A DNA stretch of 8,316 nt from Zoogloeaceae bacterium (lineage in GTDB: Bacteria; Pseudomonadota; Gammaproteobacteria; Burkholderiales; Rhodocyclaceae), in the NCBI GenBank assembly GCA_031290955.1, contig JAISLJ010000110.1:1-8316 (forward strand), read 5' to 3'. Below the pieces are notes generated by a model. That model was given only the letters and a program-made list of their open reading frames with translations. It was not told where the DNA came from and made no database searches. This document shows, in pieces, positions 1 through 5,464 of the stretch. The position numbers were made by a program, and so were the translations under genes. Position 1 is the first letter of the stretch, and the number at the start of each line of letters is the position of its first letter.

Positions 1-28
1 CCTCTTCCTGCACGAGCGTCCGCTTCAT
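1..28 (-). CDS. 5' end of an unidentified minus-strand gene
   Basis: The minus strand has ATG at 28-26 followed by nine open codons reading MKRTLVQEE before the window ends. A perfect Shine-Dalgarno sequence (AAGGAGG on the minus strand, 41-35) sits six bases upstream of the ATG, which is why I call a gene from so little coding sequence. The fragment is too short to identify a family. It is transcribed divergently from the lipoprotein/copper chaperone genes, so the 29-296 interval probably carries promoters for both directions. Confidence 0.6.
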
Positions 29-34
29 CTCAAG

Positions 35-41
35 CCTCCTT
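35..41 (-). promoter_or_regulatory. Strong ribosome binding site for the minus-strand gene at the left edge
   Basis: The minus strand reads AAGGAGG, a perfect anti-16S match, with a six-base spacer to the ATG at 28. It fixes the start of the otherwise barely visible partial gene. Confidence 0.6.
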
Positions 42-133
42 GGAATTCCCAGGGAGATACTATGACGACCGGACAACTATCGCGCTACAAAGGTGGACAG
101 ATAGGAAGCTCGCTACAACCCCACAGGACTCGC

Positions 134-163
134 TTGACACTACGGGCACTCGCCAAATACCAT
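134..163 (+). promoter_or_regulatory. Candidate sigma-70 promoter for the lipoprotein/copper chaperone operon
   Basis: A consensus -35 box TTGACA (134-139) is followed after 18 bases by TACCAT (158-163), a four-of-six match to the -10 consensus. Transcription would begin near 170 and leave a leader of about 125 bases before the ATG at 297. The -35 match is perfect, but the -10 is moderate and the spacer is one base over optimum, so this remains a prediction. The leader contains a perfect ten-base palindrome, TCCACGTGGA (250-259), which could be an operator. Confidence 0.35.
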
Positions 164-296
164 CCATTGCCTTGGAGACGTGCAGCATCCTTTTTCTGGA
201 ACCGTGCCCGATGCGTCCGGATCGATTTGGCGGGTTGATTTGCAGGGAATCCACGTGGACTGTTTGCCGTGCCTTGTTGCCTGAAATGGAGTTCGC

Positions 297-1661
297 ATGA
301 AAAAGATTGTCCTTCTCGCGCTGTGCCTGTTCTTTGGCGCGTGTTCGGAGCCAGGCGAGGAGTCCTTGCCTGCCGCCTCCGAAGCCGCGCCGCCTCCGGC
401 GCGGCAGGAAGAACCAGCGGCGGCGCTGCCTGTCGCGGCGCCGGACAATGGCGGCTTCGCGCTCCTGAACGATACCGGGCAGACGCGCTGTTTCGATGGG
501 CAAGACTGGATCGCCTGCAAGGCGGGAAATGTCTCCCGCGCAGGCCGTTATCCGCGCCAGGACGCCCATTTCGGGCAGGATGCCGCCGCGCTCGCGGGTG
601 TGCTCAAGAAAACCGGGGCGGGGAGCGCAGGCTTTGATTTCACAAAGGTGTGCAACAACGGCGTCGTGGCTGGAACGCTCGATTGCCCGGCAGAGCCGCA
701 GCCGGGCATGGGCGTAAACCAGTGGGGCTGCACCATCGACAATGGCACGGGGCTGATGTGGGAACTGAAGGTTTCCGACCGGGGCCTGCGCGACAAGAAC
801 CACCAATACGTCTGGCACAGCGACGCGCCGGAAGAGCCGGGAACACGCGAGACCTGCGCCAACACGCTGGGCGGGAAAAACTGCACGACGCGCAATTATG
901 TTGCGGCAGTCAATCGCCAGGGCCTGTGCGGCCACCGCGATTGGCGGCTGCCTTCAAGGCACGAGCTGACGGGCATCGTCCATTATGGCGGTGCGGAACT
1001 CGCGGTCACGGGTGAGCTTGCGTCCATTGATGCGCAGTATTTCCCGAACACGCCTTCCAATTACTATTACTGGACACGTGATTCATATGTCGCCAAGCCC
1101 TACAGCGCTTGGGGCGTGAATTTCCGTGAGGGGCGCGCCAATGGCTATTTCACCTTCGATGCCAATCACGTTCGCCTTGTGCGCGGTCGGCAGGTCGTGG
1201 CGAAATTCACGGATCACGGCGACGGCACCGTGGGCGACGCTTCCAATGGCCTCGTCTGGATGAAGTGCAGCATCGGCCAGACCTACGAGGGGGGAGGCTG
1301 CCGTGGCAAGGCGGGCGCTTATACCTGGCAGCAGGCGCTTGCCGCGGCCACCCGCGCCAATTCCGCGAAGACCAACGACCGTGCGGATTGGCGGCTGCCG
1401 AACGTCAAGGAACTGGAAAGCTTGGTTCAGGTCGAGAAAAGCAATCCGGCCATTGATACGGGCGCTTTCCCCAACACTGCGCCGGATCACTACTGGAGCA
1501 GCACGCCGTTCGTCTCCTCGCCGATCAATGTTTGGAGCATCAATTTCCTGGACGGGATTTCCTACGGGCAGGTGCCCACCGACTACAGCCGGGTTCGCCT
1601 TGTGCGCAGCGGCCAATCCTTCGAGGCCCCGGATTCCCGCGACCAGGAGGAAGGGCAATGA
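297..1661 (+). CDS. Lipoprotein with two DUF1566 (Lcl C-terminal) domains
   Basis: A 454-residue exported lipoprotein. The N-terminus has a short lysine start, a hydrophobic core and a lipobox ending FGAC, so Cys16 is the likely lipidated residue. Ser at +2 favours the outer membrane. Residues 20-50 are an Ala/Pro/Glu-rich linker. Two DUF1566-type repeats follow, at about 148-297 and 305-437. Each has the family hallmarks: a G(L)xW segment near its start, the WRLP motif (216-219 and 365-368) followed by a helix start (RHEL, KEL), a YFPNT/AFPNT segment, a YYYW or YWSS segment, and a closing VRLVR. The mature part holds ten cysteines besides Cys16, eight of them before the second repeat, which suggests disulfides. 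DUF1566 has no assigned enzymatic role; the related domain of the Legionella collagen-like protein is linked to surface binding. The start has GGAG five bases upstream. Its stop overlaps the next ATG as ATGA, tying it to the copper chaperones. Family assignment is firm; function is unknown. Confidence 0.88.
   Translation: MKKIVLLALCLFFGACSEPGEESLPAASEAAPPPARQEEPAAALPVAAPDNGGFALLNDTGQTRCFDGQDWIACKAGNVSRAGRYPRQDAHFGQDAAALAGVLKKTGAGSAGFDFTKVCNNGVVAGTLDCPAEPQPGMGVNQWGCTIDNGTGLMWELKVSDRGLRDKNHQYVWHSDAPEEPGTRETCANTLGGKNCTTRNYVAAVNRQGLCGHRDWRLPSRHELTGIVHYGGAELAVTGELASIDAQYFPNTPSNYYYWTRDSYVAKPYSAWGVNFREGRANGYFTFDANHVRLVRGRQVVAKFTDHGDGTVGDASNGLVWMKCSIGQTYEGGGCRGKAGAYTWQQALAAATRANSAKTNDRADWRLPNVKELESLVQVEKSNPAIDTGAFPNTAPDHYWSSTPFVSSPINVWSINFLDGISYGQVPTDYSRVRLVRSGQSFEAPDSRDQEEGQ
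1645..1650 (+). promoter_or_regulatory. Ribosome binding site deciding the PCu(A)C chaperone start
   Basis: AGGAGG at 1645-1650 lies seven bases before the ATG at 1658, ten before the one at 1661 and thirteen before the one at 1664. Three consecutive in-frame ATG codons are present. Spacing favours the first, which also gives a classical ATGA overlap with the preceding stop. Confidence 0.6.
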
Positions 1662-2224
1662 TGATGCAACGACATCGTGAACCGGAAGCGCGGCAAGAGG
1701 ATGCCGACAAGCCACGTCCAGAATGCGCCAAGGCTCCGAAACGCGACACGCGCAAACACTTCGCCCTCCTTGCGGGGCCGCTCGTTTTCCTTTTTGCCGG
1801 TCTGCTTGCCTGCTTCTTCGCGCCGGGAAGCGCGCAAGCCCAGCAACTGGTCGTGACGGAAGCCTGGGTGCGGGCGACGGTGAGCGGGCAGACGGCAACC
1901 GGCGCGTTCATGAAGCTCACGGCACAGGCGCCGCTTGCGCTCGTCGCCGTGCGCTCCGCGATTTCCCCGCGCGCGGAACTCCACGAAATGCGCCACGAAA
2001 ACGATGTCATGACCATGCGCCGGGTCGAGCGTCTTCCCCTGAAGCGCAGCGAGACCACGCTCCTTGCGCCGGGTGGCTTGCACATCATGCTCATGGAACT
2101 CGCCGCGCCCCTGCGCGCCGGGGATGTCGTGGAACTTACGCTGGTCGTGGAGGATGAAAACGCCCGGCGGACGGAATATCCGCTCCGGGCCACGGTTCGG
2201 GCACTGGACGCGCCGCAACCATGA
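1658..2224 (+). CDS. PCu(A)C-type periplasmic copper chaperone
   Basis: A 188-residue protein with an unusually long charged N-terminal region (residues 1-33), a hydrophobic stretch (about 35-55) and a signal peptidase I-like site after A59-Q60-A61. The mature domain begins QQLVVTEAWVRAT, the usual opening of the PCu(A)C/DUF461 family. The full copper-binding motif is present with exact family spacing: His109, ten residues, Met120, 21 residues, His142-x-Met144, with Met111 giving an extra HxM. Characterised members bind Cu(I) in the periplasm and pass it to the CuA centre of cytochrome c oxidase, often together with SCO. The gene overlaps its neighbours on both sides by ATGA, and the next gene is SCO, which strongly supports a role in oxidase copper insertion. 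The start is placed at the first of three tandem ATGs. The long N-region is odd, and no internal Met upstream of the hydrophobic segment offers a shorter form. Confidence 0.9.
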   Translation: MMMQRHREPEARQEDADKPRPECAKAPKRDTRKHFALLAGPLVFLFAGLLACFFAPGSAQAQQLVVTEAWVRATVSGQTATGAFMKLTAQAPLALVAVRSAISPRAELHEMRHENDVMTMRRVERLPLKRSETTLLAPGGLHIMLMELAAPLRAGDVVELTLVVEDENARRTEYPLRATVRALDAPQP

Positions 2225-2823
2225 AACACGCCTTCCTCTGCCTTTGCTTCCTCCTCCTGACGGCCTGCGAAGCGCAAACGCCCGGAGTCTCCCGGCCCGC
2301 AGGCGAAAAGCCGCTCTTCCTGGGCACGGAAGTGACAGACCCGGCTTTCTCCCCGGATTTCCGCCTGAAGGATGCCGAAGGCCGCACGCACGCGCTCGCT
2401 GACTGGCACGGCAAGGTGGTGATGCTCTTTTTCGGCTATGCCTCCTGCCCGGACATCTGCCCGACCACCCTCTTTCGCGCTGCCCAGGTGATGAAGCTCT
2501 TGGGCGATGATGCGAAGCGCGTGCAAACGCTCTTCGTGACGCTTGATCCCATGCGGGATACGCCCGATGTGCTGCGCGAATACACGCGAATTTTCCATCC
2601 GGATTTCCTGGGCCTGTACACCACGCAGGAAGAAACGCCGCGCCTTGCCCGCGCTTTCCGCCTGTTCTTTCGCATCAACCCTGGCGAAACGCCGCAATCC
2701 TATACCGTAGACCACGGTGTCAACACCTATCTCTACGATCCCGGTGGAAAACTGCGCCTGCTGATCCCGCACGAATCCCCGCCAGAAGCCCTCGCCACGG
2801 ATATCCGGACGCTGCTGCGCTAG
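2221..2823 (+). CDS. senC: SCO1/SenC family copper chaperone lipoprotein
   Basis: A 200-residue thioredoxin-fold protein. Residues 1-16 form a lipoprotein signal with lipobox LTAC, so Cys16 is likely lipidated and membrane-anchored on the periplasmic side. The SCO signature follows: FGYASCPDICPTT with Cys76 and Cys80 (CxxxC), the VTLDPMRDTP segment (106-115), and the distal copper-ligand His165 in YTVDHG. These three ligands are those used by SCO proteins to bind copper during CuA assembly of cytochrome c oxidase; some homologues act mainly as thiol reductants of the CuA site. The ATG overlaps the preceding TGA as ATGA, and no good Shine-Dalgarno site precedes it, so translation probably depends on coupling with the PCu(A)C gene. 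Length is normal for the family. All ligands are present, so I expect an active chaperone. Confidence 0.94.
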   Translation: MKHAFLCLCFLLLTACEAQTPGVSRPAGEKPLFLGTEVTDPAFSPDFRLKDAEGRTHALADWHGKVVMLFFGYASCPDICPTTLFRAAQVMKLLGDDAKRVQTLFVTLDPMRDTPDVLREYTRIFHPDFLGLYTTQEETPRLARAFRLFFRINPGETPQSYTVDHGVNTYLYDPGGKLRLLIPHESPPEALATDIRTLLR

Positions 2824-2854
2824 ACTTGCGTCTTCCAACCGATAGGGCAGGGCA

Positions 2855-2873
2855 GGGCGCTGCGCTCCTTTTT
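2855..2873 (+). terminator. Candidate weak intrinsic terminator after senC
   Basis: The sequence GGGCG (2855-2859), loop CTG, CGCTC (2863-2867) forms a five-pair stem including one G-U, followed by C and five T residues (2869-2873). It lies 32 bases past the senC stop. The stem is short, so termination may be partial. Confidence 0.35.
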
Positions 2874-2888
2874 ACAAGATTTACAAAA
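2871..2888 (+). repeat. Tandem 9-bp repeat TTTACAARA upstream of rseC
   Basis: TTTACAAGA (2871-2879) is immediately followed by TTTACAAAA (2880-2888), with one mismatch in nine. The pair lies about 30 bases upstream of the TATATAGT element and directly after the senC terminator candidate, in a GC-rich neighbourhood where such AT-rich tandem sequence stands out. It could be a regulator binding site. Both copies begin with a near-consensus -35 hexamer, but no good -10 lies at the right distance. Confidence 0.4.
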
Positions 2889-2915
2889 TCACCGTGGCTT
2901 TTCCGGGCGTCCCTG

Positions 2916-2923
2916 TATATAGT
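2916..2923 (+). promoter_or_regulatory. Candidate -10 region (TATATAGT) for the rseC-mucD-grx genes
   Basis: TATAGT at 2918-2923 matches the -10 consensus at five of six positions, and TATATA overlaps it. No good TTGACA-like -35 lies 16-18 bases upstream, so an activator or another sigma factor may be needed. I also looked for a sigma-E type GAACTT/TCTGA pair in 2824-2980 and found none. Confidence 0.3.
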
Positions 2924-2980
2924 GCGGAGTTCGTGCTGCCCTGATGCTTTGGGCGCGCGTTTTTGTTCCCTTCGGGTTTC

Positions 2981-3511
2981 ATGGTAATGCAGAAAGAATC
3001 CTGTTTTTCCTCTTCCGGCATGGTGTTTGCCCGTGTGCTTTCCCTTGAGGGCGCACATGCGCTGGTGCGTATCGAGGAAGGATGCGGGCGTTGCCATGAA
3101 GCGGGCGGATGCGGCGGCGTGGCGTTTGCGCGTCTGCTGGGCCGTGCCGGGCGGCTCGTCCGGGCGCCCAATGCCTGCAATGCCCAGCCGGGGGAACGGG
3201 TGTGTCTCCTCTTGCCTGCGCGGGCGCTGTCGCGTCTGGCGACCCTGCTCTATGGCCTGCCGCTGGCCGGGCTGCTGCTGGGCGCTGTGGCGGGAAACAC
3301 GCTTGGCGATGTGGCCGCCCTGGCGGGGGGAGTCGCCGGATTCGCGCTCTCCCTGGGGGCACTCTTTTTTCTTTCGCGTCGGGCGGAGAATCCCGGCGAC
3401 GAGCTTTCCCTGCGTCGCTTTGAAACCGCGTCCTTTCCGGGGGATGATCCGGCATGGGAGGAGCATGACTCCCTCCGTTCTGCATCCCCCCCGGTCACGG
3501 GCGTGGACTGA
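2981..3511 (+). CDS. rseC: RseC/MucC family inner-membrane protein
   Basis: A 176-residue protein from the ATG at 2981. The N-terminal part carries the cysteine cluster of the RseC/MucC family, EEGCGRCHEAGGCGG, with Cys35, Cys38 and Cys44. Two hydrophobic helices follow at about 83-106 and 110-132, joined by a short loop, then a polar C-terminal tail. In E. coli, RseC is linked to the sigma-E envelope stress locus and, with the Rsx complex, to reducing the SoxR iron-sulfur cluster. The gene directly precedes a Do-family protease, as mucC precedes mucD elsewhere. The start is uncertain: no start has a convincing Shine-Dalgarno site. TTG 2963, ATG 2981, ATG 2987 and ATG 3020 are all in frame, and alignment with the E. 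coli N-terminus would allow even 3020. The usual rpoE, rseA and rseB neighbours are not upstream. Confidence 0.85.
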   Translation: MVMQKESCFSSSGMVFARVLSLEGAHALVRIEEGCGRCHEAGGCGGVAFARLLGRAGRLVRAPNACNAQPGERVCLLLPARALSRLATLLYGLPLAGLLLGAVAGNTLGDVAALAGGVAGFALSLGALFFLSRRAENPGDELSLRRFETASFPGDDPAWEEHDSLRSASPPVTGVD

Positions 3512-3523
3512 AACATTCCCAAA

Positions 3524-3529
3524 AGGAGG
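3524..3529 (+). promoter_or_regulatory. Ribosome binding site for the GTG start of mucD
   Basis: AGGAGG at 3524-3529 lies eight bases before the GTG at 3538. It supports this non-ATG start, which also gives a proper signal peptide. Confidence 0.7.
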
Positions 3530-3537
3530 AAATATCC

Positions 3538-4986
3538 GTGAAACAACAGGTTGTACAGCGTTTGCTCCAACAATTCCTTTTCGCCAGCGCCTTGTTGCTG
3601 GCGCTTTCCGGGGCGCAGGCCCAGACTTCCGCCGAGACGCGGCATGGCCTGCCCGATTTCGCCGACCTGGCGGAGCGCCAGGGCAGGGTGGTGGTGAACA
3701 TCAGCACCACGCAGATCGTGCGCAATCGTCCCGGTCAACTGCCCTTCCAGCTTGACGAGGAAGACCCGTTCTTCGAGTTCTTCCGGCGCTTTGGCGTGCC
3801 GCAGGGCATTCCGCGTGAATCCGAGCGCCATTCCCTGGGATCGGGCTTCCTCATCAGTCCGGATGGCTACATTCTCACCAATGCCCATGTGATCGATGGC
3901 GCGGACGAGGTGAAGGTGCGCCTGAACGACAAGCGCGAATTCACGGCCCGCGTCATCGGCGCGGATCGGCGCACCGATGTGGCCCTGATCAAGATCGAGG
4001 CCACGGGGCTGCCCAGCGCTGCCCTGGGGAATCCGGACAAGTTGCGCGTGGGCGAATGGGTGGTGGCTATCGGCTCGCCTTTCGGCTTCGAGAATTCGGT
4101 GACTTCGGGCATTGTTTCCGCCAAGGGCCGCTCGCTGCCGCAGGAAACCTACGTGCCCTTCATCCAGACGGATGTGGCGGTCAATCCCGGCAATTCCGGC
4201 GGGCCGCTCTTCAACCTGAATGGCGAGGTGGTGGGCATCAATTCCCAAATCTACAGCCGGAGCGGCGGCTACATGGGCGTCTCCTTCGCCATTCCCATTG
4301 ATGTGGCAATGGAAATCCAGGGCCAGTTGCGCGCCACGGGGCACGTGAGCCGAGGCCGCATTGGCGTGGTGATCCAGGAAGTGACCCGCGAGCTTGCGGA
4401 GTCCTTCGGCCTCGAAAAACCTGCCGGGGCGCTGGTCAGCACCGTGGAGAAGGATGGCCCGGCGGACCAGGCGGGCATCTTGCCGGGGGATGTGATCCTG
4501 CGCTTCAATGGCAAGGCCATCGCCAGTTCCTCGGATTTGCCCCGGGTCGTGGCGACCAGCAAGCCCGGCAGCAAGGCCAGTGTCTACCTTTGGCGCAAGG
4601 GCGCGGGCAAGGATGTTTCCCTGACGGTGGGCGAGATTCGTGACGAGGAAGCAACGCCGCGCCGCCGGGCGGGCCGCGCCCCCAGTGAGCGCGAGACCAA
4701 CCGCCTGGGACTCGTGGTGAGCGAGCTTTCGCCGGAAGTGCGGCGGCGGCTTGGCGTTGGCGGCGGCCTGGTGATCGAGGAGATCCGCAGCAATACTGCC
4801 CGCGCGGACTTGCGTCCGGGGGATATCCTGCTTGCCCTGATCCACAAGGGCGTGAGCACGGAACTGAAGAGTGCGGAACAGTTCGACAAGCTGCTTGCCC
4901 AGTTCGGCAAATCCACCAACATCACCTTCCTGGTGCGTCGCGGCGACGCGCAGACCTTCGTTACCCTGAAGGGCATTGGTGACTGA
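3538..4986 (+). CDS. mucD: Do-family periplasmic serine protease (DegQ/MucD type)
   Basis: A 482-residue periplasmic protease/chaperone that degrades or holds misfolded envelope proteins. The signal peptide runs to about residue 28, with an A-Q-A cleavage site. The trypsin-like domain carries the full catalytic triad: His117 in TNAHVI, Asp147 in TDVALIK and Ser220 in GNSGGP. Two PDZ domains follow, PDZ1 at about 273-365 (starting RGRIGVVIQ) and PDZ2 at about 388-476 (NRLGLVVSEL to FLVRRGD). An Arg-rich linker (about 370-387) separates them. The regulatory LA loop near residues 62-97 contains the acidic/aromatic DPFFEFFRRFG motif typical of DegP/DegQ. Length and layout match the MucD/DegQ group. 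GTG is chosen as start on its strong Shine-Dalgarno site 26 bases after the rseC stop, so the two genes probably share a transcript. The stop lies inside the next gene. In relatives this protease belongs to the AlgU/sigma-E stress circuit. Confidence 0.95.
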   Translation: MKQQVVQRLLQQFLFASALLLALSGAQAQTSAETRHGLPDFADLAERQGRVVVNISTTQIVRNRPGQLPFQLDEEDPFFEFFRRFGVPQGIPRESERHSLGSGFLISPDGYILTNAHVIDGADEVKVRLNDKREFTARVIGADRRTDVALIKIEATGLPSAALGNPDKLRVGEWVVAIGSPFGFENSVTSGIVSAKGRSLPQETYVPFIQTDVAVNPGNSGGPLFNLNGEVVGINSQIYSRSGGYMGVSFAIPIDVAMEIQGQLRATGHVSRGRIGVVIQEVTRELAESFGLEKPAGALVSTVEKDGPADQAGILPGDVILRFNGKAIASSSDLPRVVATSKPGSKASVYLWRKGAGKDVSLTVGEIRDEEATPRRRAGRAPSERETNRLGLVVSELSPEVRRRLGVGGGLVIEEIRSNTARADLRPGDILLALIHKGVSTELKSAEQFDKLLAQFGKSTNITFLVRRGDAQTFVTLKGIGD

Positions 4987-5359
4987 GCCGCCGTTGGCAA
5001 GGCCCGTGGCAAATGATTTGGCAAGAAAGCCGGTAGAGTCGTCGGCGGCGGCAACGCCGCTGACGCTCACCCTCATGAGCCGTGCCTACTGCCACCTCTG
5101 CCACGAGATGGAAGCGGCCTTGCGTCCCCTGCTGGCGGAATACCACGCAACGCTCCGGGTGCTGGACGTGGACGCAGACCCGGCCCTGGAAGCGCGCTAC
5201 GACGAACTGGTTCCGGTGCTGCTTCTGGGCGAACAGGAACTCTGCCACTATTTCCTGGATGAAGCACTGGTGCGGCAGGCGCTGGAAGGGCTTTTCCATT
5301 CCCTCTCCCTTCAGGGAGAGGGAATGTTTTCGGCGAAGCCGGGGAGGCAGAAGCGGTAA
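4979..5359 (+). CDS. Small glutaredoxin-like (DUF836) protein
   Basis: A 126-residue protein with a thioredoxin-like fold at about residues 28-103. A first strand LTLTLMSR leads to the redox motif C38-H-L-C41, then a helix, the strand RVLDVDADP, and the cis-Pro loop ELVPVLLL with Pro79. The following strand carries an extra Cys89. This matches the small DUF836 glutaredoxin-like family usually found after mucD in Betaproteobacteria; its substrate is unknown. GTG at 4979 is preferred because AAGGG (4969-4973) lies five bases upstream. It overlaps the protease stop by eight bases, implying translational coupling. ATG 5074 would delete the first strand and has no ribosome binding site. Both ends of the frame are unusual: a strong hairpin (5040-5065) falls in the segment before the fold, and a perfect 13-bp inverted repeat (5297-5326) encodes the tail after the fold, which looks like added sequence. 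Confidence 0.82.
   Translation: MTEPPLARPVANDLARKPVESSAAATPLTLTLMSRAYCHLCHEMEAALRPLLAEYHATLRVLDVDADPALEARYDELVPVLLLGEQELCHYFLDEALVRQALEGLFHSLSLQGEGMFSAKPGRQKR
5040..5065 (+). repeat. Strong hairpin with GCAA tetraloop inside the 5' part of the glutaredoxin gene
   Basis: CGTCGGCGGCG (5040-5050) pairs with CGCCGCTGACG (5055-5065) through eleven base pairs, one of them G-U, around a GCAA loop of the stable GNRA class. No T-run follows, so it is not a normal intrinsic terminator. It lies 86 bases into the mRNA segment past the GTG start and eight bases before the internal ATG at 5074. Confidence 0.6.
5297..5326. repeat. Perfect 13-bp inverted repeat, REP-like palindrome, overlapping the 3' end of the glutaredoxin gene
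   Basis: CATTCCCTCTCCC (5297-5309), loop TTCA, GGGAGAGGGAATG (5314-5326) is a perfect inverted repeat, followed by TTTT (5327-5330). The CCCTCTCCC/GGGAGAGGG core resembles short palindromes that recur between genes in many proteobacterial genomes. Here it sits within the reading frame and encodes much of the tail after the thioredoxin fold. It could also act as a partial terminator. Confidence 0.6.
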
Positions 5360-5413
5360 TTCACCCTGAAACTTCCCGTCATGCCTTCGCGCTTGCCTGC
5401 GTAGCTACCCGCA

Positions 5414-5442
5414 AAAAAGGAACCGCCAAGCGGTTCCTTTTT
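5414..5442. terminator. Bidirectional intrinsic terminator between the glutaredoxin gene and dksA
   Basis: AAAAAGGAACCGC (5414-5426), loop CAA, GCGGTTCCTTTTT (5430-5442) is a perfect 13-bp inverted repeat with a GGAACCGC stem. T-runs follow the stem on both strands. It lies 55 bases past the glutaredoxin stop and 22 bases past the dksA stop on the other strand, the expected place for a shared terminator of convergent genes. Confidence 0.92.
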
Positions 5443-5464
5443 CTGGTGGGTTCCGGGGAGCGCT

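Noticed and set aside
40..210. Upstream extension of the leader frame to a TTG at 40
   Set aside because: The TTG has no ribosome binding site and the frame runs through the best promoter candidate (134-163). Only the 211-300 part is kept as a weak possibility.
1540..2838. A 432-codon minus-strand frame opposite the copper chaperone genes
   Set aside because: Antisense of PCu(A)C and SCO genes whose metal-binding motifs are intact on the plus strand.
3250..5076. A 608-codon open frame on the minus strand opposite rseC, mucD and grx
   Set aside because: It spans three well-supported plus-strand genes, is His/Ala/Gly-rich in the way of antisense GC-rich frames, and has no domain signature or ribosome binding site that I can see.
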